Source: Aquamicrobium defluvii
GTDB taxonomy: Bacteria; Pseudomonadota; Alphaproteobacteria; Rhizobiales; Rhizobiaceae
Length of the DNA: 64,000 nt
Reading direction: 5' to 3'
Assembly: GCF_004363725.1 (NCBI RefSeq)
Contig: NZ_SNZF01000005.1
Location: forward strand, 146,046 to 210,045
The notes beneath the pieces were generated by a model. The model did no database searches. It was given only the letters and a program-made list of their open reading frames with translations, and was not told the DNA's origin. Both the position numbers and the translations under genes were made by a program. Positions 18,607 through 28,445 of the stretch are shown here, piece by piece; within the stretch, counting starts at the first letter, position 1, and each line of letters begins with the position of its first letter.

Positions 18607-19899
18607 ATGGGCGTTGAGGTAAGCCGTCTGTCGAACGGCCTGACAGTCGCCACCGAAACCCTTCCAAGCATGGAATCCGTCGCTCTCGGGGTCTGGGTCA
18701 AATCCGGAGCCCGTAACGAACGTGACGACGAGCACGGAATGGCGCATCTGCTCGAACACATGGCCTTCAAGGGCACCGCCAGGCGCAGCGCCTTCGAGAT
18801 CGCCTCCGAGATCGAAAATGTCGGTGGCGAAATAAACGCCGCCACCAGCGTCGAGACCACCTCCTTCTATGCCCGCGTGCTTTCCGGCGATGTACCGCTG
18901 GCGGTCGACCTCCTCGCCGATATCCTCCAGAATTCCACCTTCGAGCCGGAAGAGCTGGAGCGCGAGCAGAACGTCATCCTTCAGGAGATCGGGGCGGCCC
19001 ACGACACGCCCGACGACGTCGTCTTCGACCGTTTCACCGAGACGGCCTTTCGTCACCAGACCCTCGGCCGTTCCATCCTCGGCACGCCCGAAACGGTTCT
19101 GTCCTTCAGCTCGGCGCAACTGCACCGCTTCATGCAGCGCGAATATGGCGCCGACCGCATGATCGTCGTTGCTGCCGGCGATGTGAAGCACGACGATTTC
19201 GTGAGGCAGGTCGAGAGCAGGCTGGGCGGTTTCCGCCCGCATGCGCAGGGAGCGGTCTCCCAATATGCGCAATATGTGGGTGGCGATTTCCGCGAGGATC
19301 GCGACCTGATGGACGCGCAGGTCATCCTCGGCTTCGAGGGCCGCGCCTACCATGTGCGCGACTTCTATGCCTCGCAGGTGCTGTCGATGATCCTCGGCGG
19401 AGGCATGTCGTCGCGCCTGTTCCAGGAAGTGCGCGAGAAGCGCGGCCTCTGCTACTCGGTTTATGCCTTCCACTGGGGTTTTTCCGATACGGGCATCTTC
19501 GGCATTCATGCCGCCACCGGGCAGAACAATCTGGCCGAACTGGTGCCGGTGATCGCGGACGAGTTGCAGAAGGCCGGCGACCGCATTCTTCAGGAAGAGC
19601 TGGACCGGGCCCGCGCGCAATATCGTGCCGGGCTCATCATGTCCGCCGAAAGCCCTTCCAGCCGCGCCTCGCAGATCGCGCGGCAGCTTCTGCTGTTCGG
19701 CCGGCCAATCCCCAAGGAAGAGCTGATGGAGCGGCTTTCGGCGCTGACCGTGGAGCGGTTGAGCGACCTGTCGGGCAGGCTGTTCTCCACCCGGCCGACC
19801 CTTGCCGCCGTCGGCCCCGTCGGTTCGCTGACCTCCTACGAATCCGTGGTCGGCGCGCTCCCGTCTTCCACGTCGCTGCCACACCGGCTCGCCGTCTAG
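18607..19899 (+). CDS. M16-family zinc metallopeptidase (processing-peptidase type)
   Basis: A 430-residue single-unit M16B peptidase related to mitochondrial processing peptidase beta subunit. The inverted zinc motif HLLEH is at 47-51 within GMAHLLEHMAFKGT, with the distal Glu about 76 residues later in LEREQNVILQEI. The glycine-rich segment SMILGGGMSSRLFQEVREKRGLCY, split across residues 258-281, is the other family hallmark. The ATG at 18607 is the only start giving the canonical VSRLSNGLTVATE beginning. Such enzymes degrade or trim peptides; the substrate is unknown. It follows thrC by 5 bp and precedes a GNAT gene by 13 bp. Confidence 0.92.
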   Translation: MGVEVSRLSNGLTVATETLPSMESVALGVWVKSGARNERDDEHGMAHLLEHMAFKGTARRSAFEIASEIENVGGEINAATSVETTSFYARVLSGDVPLAVDLLADILQNSTFEPEELEREQNVILQEIGAAHDTPDDVVFDRFTETAFRHQTLGRSILGTPETVLSFSSAQLHRFMQREYGADRMIVVAAGDVKHDDFVRQVESRLGGFRPHAQGAVSQYAQYVGGDFREDRDLMDAQVILGFEGRAYHVRDFYASQVLSMILGGGMSSRLFQEVREKRGLCYSVYAFHWGFSDTGIFGIHAATGQNNLAELVPVIADELQKAGDRILQEELDRARAQYRAGLIMSAESPSSRASQIARQLLLFGRPIPKEELMERLSALTVERLSDLSGRLFSTRPTLAAVGPVGSLTSYESVVGALPSSTSLPHRLAV

Positions 19900-19912
19900 A
19901 ATTCTTGCAGCC

Positions 19913-20497
19913 GTGTTCGCCCTTCCCTTCATCCGCCGTGAAACCCCGGCACTGGAAGGCGGGAAGATCAGGCTGCGCGTGCCGCAGATCGGCGATTATC
20001 GTGAATGGGCGCAACTGCGCGCCGCCAGTCGCGCTTTCCTGCAACCATGGGAACCGCGCTGGATGCCGGACGAGCTCGAGCGCACGGCGTGGCGCATGCG
20101 CATCAACCACTACCGGCAAGACCATGCCCAAGGCACTGCGATGGCTTTCTTCATCTTCGAGAAAGGCCGCGGCAGGCTGGCCGGCGGCATAACGCTCGGC
20201 AACATCCGTCATGGCGTGTCCAAAAGCGCTCAGGTGGGATACTGGATCGGCCAGCCCTATGCCGGACAGGGCCTGATGACCGAGGCCGTGACGACGCTTT
20301 CGCGCTTCGCTTTCGGCGAGCTGAAGTTGCACCGGATCGAGGCAGCCTGTATTCCCAGGAACATTCGCTCGATCCGCGTGCTTGAAAAAGCCGGATTTCA
20401 GCGCGAAGGGCTGCTGCGGTCCTATCTGAGGATTAACGGCGCCTGGCAGGACCATTATCTCTACGCCCGGATCGAAGACGATCCGCCGGCCGCGTGA
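19913..20497 (+). CDS. GNAT N-acetyltransferase, RimJ/RimL type
   Basis: A 194-residue GNAT protein starting with GTG. It carries VGYWIGQPYAGQGLMTEAV (acetyl-CoA pyrophosphate loop) near 105-124 and HRIEAACIPRNIRSIRVLEKAGFQREG, written here in two parts as HRIEAACIPRN and SIRVLEKAGF, near 142-166, as in RimJ-type protein N-alpha acetyltransferases of ribosomal proteins. The true substrate is not proven. It lies in the thrC-M16-GNAT run, and its stop overlaps the GTG start of the following GGDEF/EAL gene by 4 bp (GTGA). Confidence 0.88.
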   Translation: MFALPFIRRETPALEGGKIRLRVPQIGDYREWAQLRAASRAFLQPWEPRWMPDELERTAWRMRINHYRQDHAQGTAMAFFIFEKGRGRLAGGITLGNIRHGVSKSAQVGYWIGQPYAGQGLMTEAVTTLSRFAFGELKLHRIEAACIPRNIRSIRVLEKAGFQREGLLRSYLRINGAWQDHYLYARIEDDPPAA

Positions 20498-23412
20498 ACG
20501 AAGGACTGATCTTGACGACATCTCCGAAAGCGAGGTCGCTGCCGGCCACCCTTCTCGCCGCTTCCTTCCTCGTCTTTGCACTGCTTTTGCAGCTTTCCGC
20601 TGCCTATGCCGTCGAACCGATCAAGATTTCCCGCGACGACGTCGCGCTTGATCTTTCGGGAGCCGTCGAGATTTACCGCAATCAGGGCGAGAACTTCCAG
20701 GTTTCCACCGCGCCCGGTCCGGACGGCATCGTGCGCCGCATCGAAGTCGAAGCCAACGACAACCGCTCCAGCGGCGACTGGGCCGTGTTCGCGCTTGCCA
20801 ACACCACGGACGCGCAGATCGACAGGCTCATCGTCGCGCCCCATTTCCGGCTGGTGAACTCCGGACTGCTCTGGCCCGACCTTGGTTCGACCCGCATCGC
20901 CGCCATCACGCCAAGCGAGGGTTTCGCGCTCGACCGGCAGGCAAGCCCCGACGCAGACGTCTTCCGCGTCACGCTCAATCCCGGCGCCGTCGTAACCTTC
21001 GTGGCGGACCTTGCGTCGCCGAAGCTGCCGCAGGTCTATCTGTGGGAGCCGGAAGCCTACAAGGATTCGGTCAACTCCTACACGCTCTATCGCGGCATCG
21101 TCCTGGGCATCGCCGGCCTTCTCGCCCTGTTCCTCACCATCCTGTTCGTGGTCAAGGGCACCTCGATGTTCCCGGCCACGGCTGCGCTCTCCTGGGCGGT
21201 TCTGGCCTATATCTGCGTCGACTTCGGCTTCCTCTACAAGATCATCGAGCTTTCGCCCGGAAACGAGCAGATATGGCGGGCCAGCACGGAAATCGGGCTC
21301 GCCGCCACCTTCGTGGTGTTCCTGTTCACCTATCTCAACCTCAACCGCTGGCACGGCCATTTCAGCTACGGCGCGCTGGTGTGGATACTGTGTCTGGCGC
21401 TGATCGCCGGCATCGCCATCATAGATCCGCCCATTGCCGCCGGCATCGCCCGCTTCTCCTTCGCCGCCACCGCGCTGGTCGGCATCGGCCTCATCCTCTA
21501 TCTTGGCATACGCGGCTATGACCGCGCCATCATGCTGGTGCCAAGCTGGGTCATGGTGCTGCTGTGGCTCACCGGCTCGTGGATGGCGGTGACCGGCCTG
21601 CTCGACAACGACATCGTGCAACCGGCGCTCGGCGGCGGGCTGATCCTCATCATCCTGCTCATCGGCTTCACCGTCATGCAGCATGCATTCGCCGGCGGTG
21701 CGCTGCATCAGGGCCTGTTTTCCGATATAGAGCGGCAGGCGCTGGCGGTCATGGGCGCCGGCGACATCGTGTGGGACTGGGACGTGCTGCGTGATCGCGT
21801 CGTCACCCGCCCGGACATCAGCGCGCAGCTCGGCCTCGAACCCAACAGCCTCGGCGGGCCGGCGCGCAACTGGCTGCCGGTTCTCCACGCCGACGACCGC
21901 GACGCCTTCCGCACCACGCTGGACATCGTTCTGGAGCACAGGCGCGGGCGGATAGGCCAGCAATTCCGCCTGCGCGGAGCAGATGGCCACTATCACTGGT
22001 TTGCGCTGCGGGCCCGCCCGGTGATCGGCTCGGACGGCGAGGTTATCCGCTGCGTCGGCACCATGATCGACATCACCGAACACAAGAAGGCGGAGGAACG
22101 CCTTCTGCACGATGCCGTGCACGACAACCTCACCGGCCTGCCCAGCCGCGAGCTGTTCATGAACCGCCTCGAGGCTGTCATCGCCATCGCCCGGACCGAG
22201 GAGAAGGTGCGGCCGACCGTGTTCGTTATCGACATCGACCGCTTCAAGCAGGTCAATGACGGGCTGGGCATCTCCGCCGGCGACACCATCCTGCTCACCA
22301 TCGGGCGCCGCCTGCACCGGCTGCTGAAGCCGCAGGATTCGCTGGCGCGCTTCGCCGGAGACCAGTTCGCGCTGATGCTGCTTTCCGAGCAGGAGCCGGC
22401 CCGCATCGCCGCCGTGGCCGATGCCATCAGGAACGCCATCAGCGCGCCGATCACCTTCGCCAGGCGCGAGATCGTTCTGGCCGCATCGATCGGCCTGATC
22501 ACCTGGACCTCGGACCAGACTTCGGCTGAAGACATGGTCAAGGACGCCGAGCTGGCACTGCATCAGGCCAAGCGCTTCGGTGGCGACAGGATCGAACCGT
22601 TCCGCCCCTCCTTCCGCACCGTGGGTACCGACAAGCTGCAGTTCGAATCCGATCTGCGCCGGGCCATCGAGCGTAAGGAACTCACGCTTGCCTACCAGCC
22701 GATCGTGCGGCTGGAGGACAACAGCATTGCCGGCTTCGAAGCCCTGATGCGCTGGGAGCATCCGCGCCGTGGCATGATCCCGCCGGCCGATTTCATCCCC
22801 GTGGCGGAAAATTGCGGGCTGATCGTCCCGCTCGGCCTGTTCGCCATGCAGAAGGCTGCCGAAGACCTCGTGTCATGGCAAAAGCAGATCGGCGACGTGC
22901 CGCTTTCGGTGTCGGTCAACCTTTCCAGCCGCCAGCTCATCCGGCGCGATCTGGTCAGCGACGTGCGCTCCATCCTCGCCCGTGCCAATCTCAAGGCACG
23001 CTGCTTCCGGCTGGAACTGACCGAATCGCTGGTCATGGACAATCCCGAGCAGACCGCCCATGTGCTGAACAAGCTCAAGCACCTCGGCATCGGCCTGTCG
23101 CTCGACGATTTCGGCACCGGCTATTCATCCCTCGCCTACCTCACCCGCTTCCCGTTCGACACGATCAAGATCGACAAGAGCTTCGTCGACGACACCACGC
23201 CCAAGCGCACCATGCTGCTCAAATCCATGGTCAACATGGCGCACGAGCTGGGGCTTTCGGTGGTGGCGGAAGGCGTGTCCGATCCGAGCGACGCGCTCGA
23301 ACTGCGCCAGATCGGCTGCGAATATGTGCAGAGCTTCATGTTCGGCCCGCCGGTAGCCGGCGATCAGGTCATCAAGCTGCTGAAAGAACAGTACCCGCTG
23401 GCGCAGACCTGA
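20494..23412 (+). CDS. Membrane GGDEF/EAL protein, degenerate cyclase and intact phosphodiesterase motifs
   Basis: A 972-residue cyclic-di-GMP protein. A signal-like N-terminus and a periplasmic beta-rich domain (about 40-190, 7TMR-DISM-like) precede about seven hydrophobic segments (195-400), a PAS domain (about 415-530), a GGDEF domain and an EAL domain. The cyclase motif is changed to AGDQF near residue 619, so synthesis is unlikely. The EAL half keeps EALMRWEHP near 747, SLDDFGTGYSSL near 870, KIDKSF near 891 and AEGV, so c-di-GMP hydrolysis is predicted, perhaps tuned by GTP binding to the degenerate domain. The start is a GTG overlapping the GNAT stop; a TTG seven codons later is an alternative. 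Confidence 0.92.
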   Translation: MNEGLILTTSPKARSLPATLLAASFLVFALLLQLSAAYAVEPIKISRDDVALDLSGAVEIYRNQGENFQVSTAPGPDGIVRRIEVEANDNRSSGDWAVFALANTTDAQIDRLIVAPHFRLVNSGLLWPDLGSTRIAAITPSEGFALDRQASPDADVFRVTLNPGAVVTFVADLASPKLPQVYLWEPEAYKDSVNSYTLYRGIVLGIAGLLALFLTILFVVKGTSMFPATAALSWAVLAYICVDFGFLYKIIELSPGNEQIWRASTEIGLAATFVVFLFTYLNLNRWHGHFSYGALVWILCLALIAGIAIIDPPIAAGIARFSFAATALVGIGLILYLGIRGYDRAIMLVPSWVMVLLWLTGSWMAVTGLLDNDIVQPALGGGLILIILLIGFTVMQHAFAGGALHQGLFSDIERQALAVMGAGDIVWDWDVLRDRVVTRPDISAQLGLEPNSLGGPARNWLPVLHADDRDAFRTTLDIVLEHRRGRIGQQFRLRGADGHYHWFALRARPVIGSDGEVIRCVGTMIDITEHKKAEERLLHDAVHDNLTGLPSRELFMNRLEAVIAIARTEEKVRPTVFVIDIDRFKQVNDGLGISAGDTILLTIGRRLHRLLKPQDSLARFAGDQFALMLLSEQEPARIAAVADAIRNAISAPITFARREIVLAASIGLITWTSDQTSAEDMVKDAELALHQAKRFGGDRIEPFRPSFRTVGTDKLQFESDLRRAIERKELTLAYQPIVRLEDNSIAGFEALMRWEHPRRGMIPPADFIPVAENCGLIVPLGLFAMQKAAEDLVSWQKQIGDVPLSVSVNLSSRQLIRRDLVSDVRSILARANLKARCFRLELTESLVMDNPEQTAHVLNKLKHLGIGLSLDDFGTGYSSLAYLTRFPFDTIKIDKSFVDDTTPKRTMLLKSMVNMAHELGLSVVAEGVSDPSDALELRQIGCEYVQSFMFGPPVAGDQVIKLLKEQYPLAQT

Positions 23413-23427
23413 CAAACCGGCAGCAGG

Positions 23428-24039
23428 TCAGGCGTGGCCGGCATTGGGGCTGAGATGGGCGATGTCGATACCGATCGAGGCAAGGATGCGGTCATACTTG
23501 CTTTCGATATCGGTATCGAACAGCAGTTCCGGCGTCGCCGGGCATGTCAGCCAGCCATTCTGGGCGATCTCGTTTTCAAGCTGGCCCGCACCCCAACCGG
23601 AATAGCCAAGCGCCATCAGCGCACGGCGGGGACCGCGCCCCGTGGAGATGGCGCGCAATATGTCCACCGTCGCCGTCAGGCAGATGTTGTCGGCCACATT
23701 GAGCGAGGATTCGACCCGGTAGTCACCCGAATGCAGAACGAAGCCGCGGCTGCGATCCACCGGGCCGCCATTGCGGATCACCAGGTCGCGCGCGGGCGGC
23801 GGCAGGCGGATCGCCTCCTGCTCGTCCATGATGCCAAGCTGTACAAGCAGGTCCGGGAACAGGATCTGCTGGGTCTGGTTGATGATCAGCCCCATGGCGC
23901 CCTCTTCGCTGTGGGCGCAGACATAGATCACCGAACGCGCGAACCTGTCGTCCTTCATGCCGGGCATGGCGATGAGGAACTGATCCTCGAGGAAGCCGCC
24001 GCGCCCCGAGTCCGCGTTGTTGCCGGACAGTATATCCAT
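23428..24039 (-). CDS. YqgE/AlgH family protein
   Basis: A 203-residue DUF179 protein with the expected [47 protein letters not shown] and [16 protein letters not shown]. The fold is known but the biochemical role is not; AlgH was linked to alginate regulation in Pseudomonas. The ATG at 24039 gives the usual short N-terminus before FLEDQFLIA; the open frame continues upstream but overlaps the region leading to the divergent DsbD-N gene. It is convergent with the GGDEF/EAL gene, 15 bp apart. Confidence 0.92.
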   Translation of the reverse strand: MDILSGNNADSGRGGFLEDQFLIAMPGMKDDRFARSVIYVCAHSEEGAMGLIINQTQQILFPDLLVQLGIMDEQEAIRLPPPARDLVIRNGGPVDRSRGFVLHSGDYRVESSLNVADNICLTATVDILRAISTGRGPRRALMALGYSGWGAGQLENEIAQNGWLTCPATPELLFDTDIESKYDRILASIGIDIAHLSPNAGHA

Positions 24040-24199
24040 ACGGGGAAAGTTAGCGCGTTTCGATGTCACTGGAAAGATGCGCCCGCGTCGCGGCTGCCTG
24101 CCGGAAATTCCGCCTAGCGACCCACGCTCACACAAAAATGATGTACGATTCAGACCAAAACCGGTTGCAGCCATGCCGCAAGAAGATCAAATCGGTGCC

Positions 24200-25018
24200 A
24201 TGCGCAGCCTTTTCGTTTTCCCCGCGATCCCGCTCGCCTTCAGCCTTGCCGCATCGCTGACGGGCCTTCCTGCCTATGCGGGCTCATCGGACTGGCATGA
24301 GAGCGAGGGCGGACGGATCCGGCTGGTTACCGCCAGCCGCCCCGACGCCGAAGGACAGCTTCACGGCGTGCTCGAGATCGACCTGAAACCCGGCTGGAAG
24401 ACCTATTGGCGCGACCCCGGCGACAGCGGCGTACCCCCGCAGATCGCGGTTGATGGCGGGAACGTCAGGGAAGCGAAGCTCAACTTCCCCGCCCCTACCC
24501 GCCACGACGACGGATATTCGGAGTGGGCGGGCTACGATCGCTCCGTGCGGCTTCCCGTGAGTTTCACCCTTGCCGACGGCGTTGCACCGGCAGGCGATAT
24601 CGCCGCCCGGGTGCTGCTCGGCATATGCGAGAAGATCTGCATTCCGATACATGCCGATCTGGTGGTCGATACGGCCAGATCGCCCCATGAGGCAGTGGAA
24701 GAGGCTCTGGTGCGCAATGCGCGGACGGCGCTGCCGGCGCAGGCCACTCCGCATTTCGGCGTCAGCCTGGCCACCTCGGAAAACGGCGCGCTGAAAGCCG
24801 AAGTTTCGCTGCCGCGTGGCGCACAATCGGCAGAACTCTTCGTGGCCGGAGAAGACGGCTACGCCTTTGCCACCCCTGTCCGCGAGACCGGGAATGGCAA
24901 GCTTGTCTTCAGGATACCGATCCTTTCCCGCCCCGCACAAGAGCCGTCCGGCATGGGCGTGCCTTATACGCTGACCTCCTCTGCGGGCGCCGTATCCGGC
25001 TTCCTGCCCTACCCCTGA
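24200..25018 (+). CDS. Exported protein with DsbD N-terminal-like domain
   Basis: A 272-residue periplasmic protein. The start at 24200 gives signal peptide MRSLFVFPAIPLAFSL ending at AYAG; an ATG nine codons upstream is possible. The mature part has LEIDLKPGWKTYWRDPGDSG and PVSFTLAD, then LLGICEKICIPIHADL, the CxxxC-containing stretch typical of the DsbD alpha-like domain. The membrane and thioredoxin domains of full DsbD are absent, so it may serve as a thiol-exchange partner or a structural relative. It is followed 70 bp later by the peroxiredoxin gene, which fits a redox theme, though a shared operon is not proven. Confidence 0.85.
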   Translation: MRSLFVFPAIPLAFSLAASLTGLPAYAGSSDWHESEGGRIRLVTASRPDAEGQLHGVLEIDLKPGWKTYWRDPGDSGVPPQIAVDGGNVREAKLNFPAPTRHDDGYSEWAGYDRSVRLPVSFTLADGVAPAGDIAARVLLGICEKICIPIHADLVVDTARSPHEAVEEALVRNARTALPAQATPHFGVSLATSENGALKAEVSLPRGAQSAELFVAGEDGYAFATPVRETGNGKLVFRIPILSRPAQEPSGMGVPYTLTSSAGAVSGFLPYP

Positions 25019-25088
25019 GACTGCGCCATTGCGGCGGCAGGCATAGTCCGCTATCGCTTTCATATCCCTTTCATGATGAGGAATTGCC

Positions 25089-25574
25089 ATGACGATCTCC
25101 GTTGGCGACAAGCTGCCTGAAGCCACCCTGAAGACGATGACCGCCGACGGCGCAAAGGAACTGACCACAGCCGACATTTTCGCCGGCAAGAAAGTCGTTC
25201 TGTTCGGCGTGCCGGGCGCCTTCACGCCCACCTGCAACAACAACCACCTGCCGGGCTATCTGGAAAACAACGACGCCATCCGCGCCCGGGGCGTCGACAC
25301 GATCGCCGTGGTTGCCGTCAACGATCCGTTCGTGATGGGCGCCTGGGAAAAGTTCACCGGCGGCGAAGGCAAGATCGTCTACCTGGCTGATGGCAGCGGC
25401 ACTTTCGTCAAGGCCCTCGGCCTCGATATAGACCTGTCCGGAGCCGGCATGGGTCTGCGCTCCAAGCGCTTTTCCATGATCGTCGACGATGGCAAGGTGA
25501 CCGCACTCAACATCGAGCCGGTTCCGAGCAAGGCCGACGAGACCAGCGCGGCAAATATCCTTGAACAGCTCTGA
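25089..25574 (+). CDS. 1-Cys peroxiredoxin, Prx5 type
   Basis: A 161-residue thiol peroxidase that reduces hydrogen peroxide and organic hydroperoxides. The peroxidatic cysteine is Cys49 in GVPGAFTPTCNNNHLP, the Prx5/AhpE-like signature, with the conserved Arg near residue 125 (GLRSKRFSMIV). No other cysteine is present, so the resolving thiol must come from a partner such as glutathione or glutaredoxin. Length is normal for the family. A two-hairpin mosaic repeat follows 45 bp downstream, in the convergent gap to rnhA. Confidence 0.93.
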   Translation: MTISVGDKLPEATLKTMTADGAKELTTADIFAGKKVVLFGVPGAFTPTCNNNHLPGYLENNDAIRARGVDTIAVVAVNDPFVMGAWEKFTGGEGKIVYLADGSGTFVKALGLDIDLSGAGMGLRSKRFSMIVDDGKVTALNIEPVPSKADETSAANILEQL

Positions 25575-25618
25575 AATTCAGGCGACAGCCGGCTCCCGCC
25601 TGCCGGGGCCGGCTGCCA

Positions 25619-25720
25619 GAGCAATTCCAGCAAAAGTGCGAAGCGATTTTGCGTTCGGAATTGCGTAAAAACAAAAGGTTAGAGCGTTTCTGCGGTTCGA
25701 AGTAAAGCGGAAATGCTCTA
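25619..25720. repeat. Rhizobial-type intergenic mosaic repeat with two stem-loops
   Basis: A roughly 100-bp element between convergent genes. The first unit has GCAATTCC (25621-25628) pairing with GGAATTGC (25657-25664), with an inner GCAAAA/TTTTGC pair. The second has AGAGCGTTTCTGC (25681-25693) pairing, with G-U wobbles, with GCGGAAATGCTCT (25707-25719). The wording resembles dispersed palindromic intergenic elements I know from Mesorhizobium-like genomes (RIME class). The TAG stop of rnhA is formed by the last bases of the element. No second copy was seen in the window. Confidence 0.65.
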
Positions 25721-26242
25721 GTAGCTTTGCGAAGACCGGCGTATTTTCGGAGACGCCGGTTTTTTCGCATCCGGAGCGCCGGAAGCCACGGCGGGCCGGA
25801 CAGGCCCTCTCTTGAATGGCGCCATGCCTTCACGGGCCAGTTCGTCGGCACGCTCGTTCTCCGGATGACCGGCGTGACCCTTGACCCAGTGCCATGTCAC
25901 CTTGTGGCGGTTGCGCGCCTCATCCAATGCCTGCCACAGTTCCACATTCTTGACAGGCTTCCTGTCCGCCGTCTTCCAGCCGCGACGCTTCCAGTTGTCG
26001 ATCCAGCTCGAAATGCCGTCTTTCACATAGCTGGAATCGGTGTGCAGATCGACCTGGCACGGTTCCTTCAGGGCGTTCAGCGCCGAAATCGCGGCCATCA
26101 GTTCCATGCGGTTGTTGGTGGTCTGCACCTCGCCACCGGACAGCTCGCGCGTCGTGCCGTTGAAGCGCAGGATGGCGCCCCAGCCGCCCGGACCCGGATT
26201 GCCCGAACAGGCACCGTCGGTGAAGATTTCCACGCGTTTCAT
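25718..26242 (-). CDS. rnhA: Ribonuclease HI
   Basis: Degrades RNA in RNA-DNA hybrids. The 174 residues contain the four acidic catalytic residues: Asp9 in [16 protein letters not shown], Glu47 in NNRMELMAA, Asp69 in [11 protein letters not shown] and the Asp of NERADELA near 133, plus the basic-handle-like [17 protein letters not shown] Pro/Lys-rich tail of about 30 residues extends past the usual end. Its ATG overlaps the thrB stop by 4 bp (ATGA), so ispH-thrB-rnhA form an operon. The stop codon lies in the downstream mosaic repeat, so the tail length may have been set by that insertion. Confidence 0.96.
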   Translation of the reverse strand: MKRVEIFTDGACSGNPGPGGWGAILRFNGTTRELSGGEVQTTNNRMELMAAISALNALKEPCQVDLHTDSSYVKDGISSWIDNWKRRGWKTADRKPVKNVELWQALDEARNRHKVTWHWVKGHAGHPENERADELAREGMAPFKRGPVRPAVASGAPDAKKPASPKIRRSSQSY

Positions 26243-27201
26243 GGCAGCCCATATTCCTGCGGCGAGACGATGGCGCGATGGAAGCGCATCTTGCGGATGT
26301 ATTCGGCCGGGTCCCGCTTCACAACGAGGTCGCCATCGGGCCCGTGCAGCCAGTCATAGAGGCGCGTCAGCATGAAACGCAACGCCGAGCCCCGGGCCAG
26401 AATGGGCAACGCCTGCTTCTCGTCATCTGTCAGCGGACGCACGCTCTGGTAGCCGGCAAGCAGCGCTGCCCCCTTGGTGACGTTGTAGGACATGTCCTTC
26501 TCGAAGCACCAGGCATTAAGGCAGGTCACGAGGTCGTAGGCGAGCAGGTCGTTGCAGGCAAAGTAGAAATCGATCAGCCCCGACAGCTTTTCGCCGAGGA
26601 AGAACACATTGTCGGGAAACAGATCGGCATGGATGATCCCGGCAGGCAGGCTGGCCGGCCAGCTCTCCTCGAAAACGGCGAAGTCGGCATCGACCTCGCG
26701 TGCCAGGCCGGGCTCGACCTCTTCGGCCCGCTCCCGCGAAGCTGCCCACAAATCGCGCCAGCCGTCGAGCGCCAGCGCGTTTGGGCGCGTCATCGGGAAA
26801 TCGGCGCCAGCCACATGCATCGCGGCCAGCACCCTGCCCACCTCGCGGCAATGCGCCGCCGTTGGCCGGCGCGGCCACATGCCTTCGAGGAAGGTGATGA
26901 TGGCGGCCGGCCGCCCCGCAAGCGTGCCGATGATCCCGCCATCCTGCCGGTGCACGGGCAACGGACAGGAGATGCCCTTGCCGGCCAGATGGTCCATCAG
27001 GCCAAGGAAGAACGGAAGGTCGGCCTTTTCCACCCGCTTTTCGTAAAGCGTGAGGATGAAGGAGCCCTGGCCGGTATGCAGCAGGAAATTCGAATTTTCC
27101 GTGCCCTCGGCGATGCCCTTGTAGGATAGCAGCTCCCCGACCGGATAATCGCGCAGGAACGCGCCCAGATCACTCTCGGTGACATCGGTGTAGACGGCCA
27201 T
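26239..27201 (-). CDS. thrB: Homoserine kinase (choline-kinase-like type)
   Basis: Phosphorylates L-homoserine with ATP, giving the substrate of threonine synthase (thrC at 17195-18601). The 320 residues have the aminoglycoside/choline kinase fold rather than the GHMP fold: [16 protein letters not shown] at the start, [11 protein letters not shown] for nucleotide binding, the Brenner-type catalytic loop [13 protein letters not shown] near 189 and the metal site [11 protein letters not shown] near 207. This form is typical of alpha- and betaproteobacteria. It starts 9 bp after ispH and overlaps rnhA by 4 bp. Confidence 0.95.
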   Translation of the reverse strand: MAVYTDVTESDLGAFLRDYPVGELLSYKGIAEGTENSNFLLHTGQGSFILTLYEKRVEKADLPFFLGLMDHLAGKGISCPLPVHRQDGGIIGTLAGRPAAIITFLEGMWPRRPTAAHCREVGRVLAAMHVAGADFPMTRPNALALDGWRDLWAASRERAEEVEPGLAREVDADFAVFEESWPASLPAGIIHADLFPDNVFFLGEKLSGLIDFYFACNDLLAYDLVTCLNAWCFEKDMSYNVTKGAALLAGYQSVRPLTDDEKQALPILARGSALRFMLTRLYDWLHGPDGDLVVKRDPAEYIRKMRFHRAIVSPQEYGLP

Positions 27202-27210
27202 GCGTGCCTG

Positions 27211-28245
27211 CTATCTCTCGCCGTTGACAAAGGCCATGTCGGCCCTGGTAAGTTCCACATCGCGAAGCACGCGCATCACCGGGAAATCCTCGGTCTCGGT
27301 AGCGGTGACGGCCAGATCGACGGTGACGTCGAAGCGCGCCCTGAAGGCGTCGATGATCTCGTCGACGATGATTTCGGGTGCGGAAGCCCCGGCCGAGAGC
27401 CCGAGCGTGGAAATGTCGCCTATGTCGTTCCACGGTATCTCGCTAGCGCGTTGCACCAGAATCGACATGCGTGCGCCCGCACGTTCCGCCACCTCGACCA
27501 GACGGCGCGAATTGGAGGAATTGGGGGCGCCGACCACCAGATAGAGATCCACACCTGGAGCGGTTTCCTTCACGGCGTCCTGCCTGTTGGTCGTGGCATA
27601 GCAGATCGACTCGGCCGCCGGCGCCTGCATCGCGGGAAAACGCTCCTGCAAGGCTTCCAGAATGTGGGCGGTGTCCTCTACGGACAGCGTGGTCTGGGTC
27701 ACGAAGCCAAGCGCTTCCGGATCGGCCGGTTGCAGGTTCCGGGCGTCGTCTTCCGTTTCGACCAGCGTCACCGCGCCCTCGGGCAACTGCCCCATGGTGC
27801 CGATCACTTCCGGGTGGCCTGCGTGCCCGATCAGCAGCACGTGACGGCCATGGCGATGATGACGGATCGCCTGCTTGTGGACCTTGGAAACAAGCGGACA
27901 GGTCGCATCCAGATAAAACAGGTTACGCGCCGCAGCATCTGCCGGAACGGATTTCGGTACGCCGTGGGCGGAGAACACGACCGGGCAATGGTGATGATCC
28001 TCGGGGATTTCATGGAGTTCCTCGATGAACACCGCGCCGAGATTCTGCAAGCCTTCGACCACGTAGCGATTGTGCACGATCTCATGGCGCACATAGACCG
28101 GGGCACCGTATTTCTTGATGGCCAGCACCACGATCTGGATCGCCCGGTCCACGCCGGCACAGAAACCGCGCGGTTGGCAGAGCCGGAGCGTCAATGGCGG
28201 CCTGGTCGCTGTCGGCGCGATATCGGCCGTTGGGGTCTGAAGCAT
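27211..28245 (-). CDS. ispH: 4-hydroxy-3-methylbut-2-enyl diphosphate reductase
   Basis: Last enzyme of the MEP isoprenoid pathway, an iron-sulfur protein making IPP and DMAPP. The 344 residues contain the three cluster cysteines in [11 protein letters not shown] (Cys29), [14 protein letters not shown] and [13 protein letters not shown], with substrate-binding HEIVHNRYV and GHAGHPEV. The start at 28245 ([10 protein letters not shown]) is chosen because the region further upstream does not match the family. The first pathway enzyme, dxs, is at 40940-42868. It is the first gene of the ispH-thrB-rnhA operon; its promoter should lie in the 200 bp up to 28446. Confidence 0.96.
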   Translation of the reverse strand: MLQTPTADIAPTATRPPLTLRLCQPRGFCAGVDRAIQIVVLAIKKYGAPVYVRHEIVHNRYVVEGLQNLGAVFIEELHEIPEDHHHCPVVFSAHGVPKSVPADAAARNLFYLDATCPLVSKVHKQAIRHHRHGRHVLLIGHAGHPEVIGTMGQLPEGAVTLVETEDDARNLQPADPEALGFVTQTTLSVEDTAHILEALQERFPAMQAPAAESICYATTNRQDAVKETAPGVDLYLVVGAPNSSNSRRLVEVAERAGARMSILVQRASEIPWNDIGDISTLGLSAGASAPEIIVDEIIDAFRARFDVTVDLAVTATETEDFPVMRVLRDVELTRADMAFVNGER

Positions 28246-28445
28246 GTCGTCCAAACTCTTTCGCAATGCCGGTCGCAGACCGCAGCATCCTTTCGCTGGA
28301 GCGCCGGAGCTACGGGGGTTCTGACGAACCCGATCCGCAATTCCAGCCAACTTTCCCGGCTGCTTTTTCGGCCGGACGACACTGTCCGACTGTAAAAATG
28401 ATCCGGCAACCCTCTGCTGGACATGGGATGACCATGCCGCTCATG

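Noticed and set aside
17111..18667. Minus-strand open frame opposite thrC
   Set aside because: thrC is unambiguous on the plus strand; the reverse frame shows no family features.
20461..22761. Minus-strand open frame opposite the GGDEF/EAL gene
   Set aside because: The plus-strand protein carries clear domains; the reverse frame is a low-complexity shadow.
25681..25719. tRNA T-arm-like GGTTCGAAGT
   Set aside because: It is part of the intergenic palindromic repeat; no acceptor or anticodon arms surround it.
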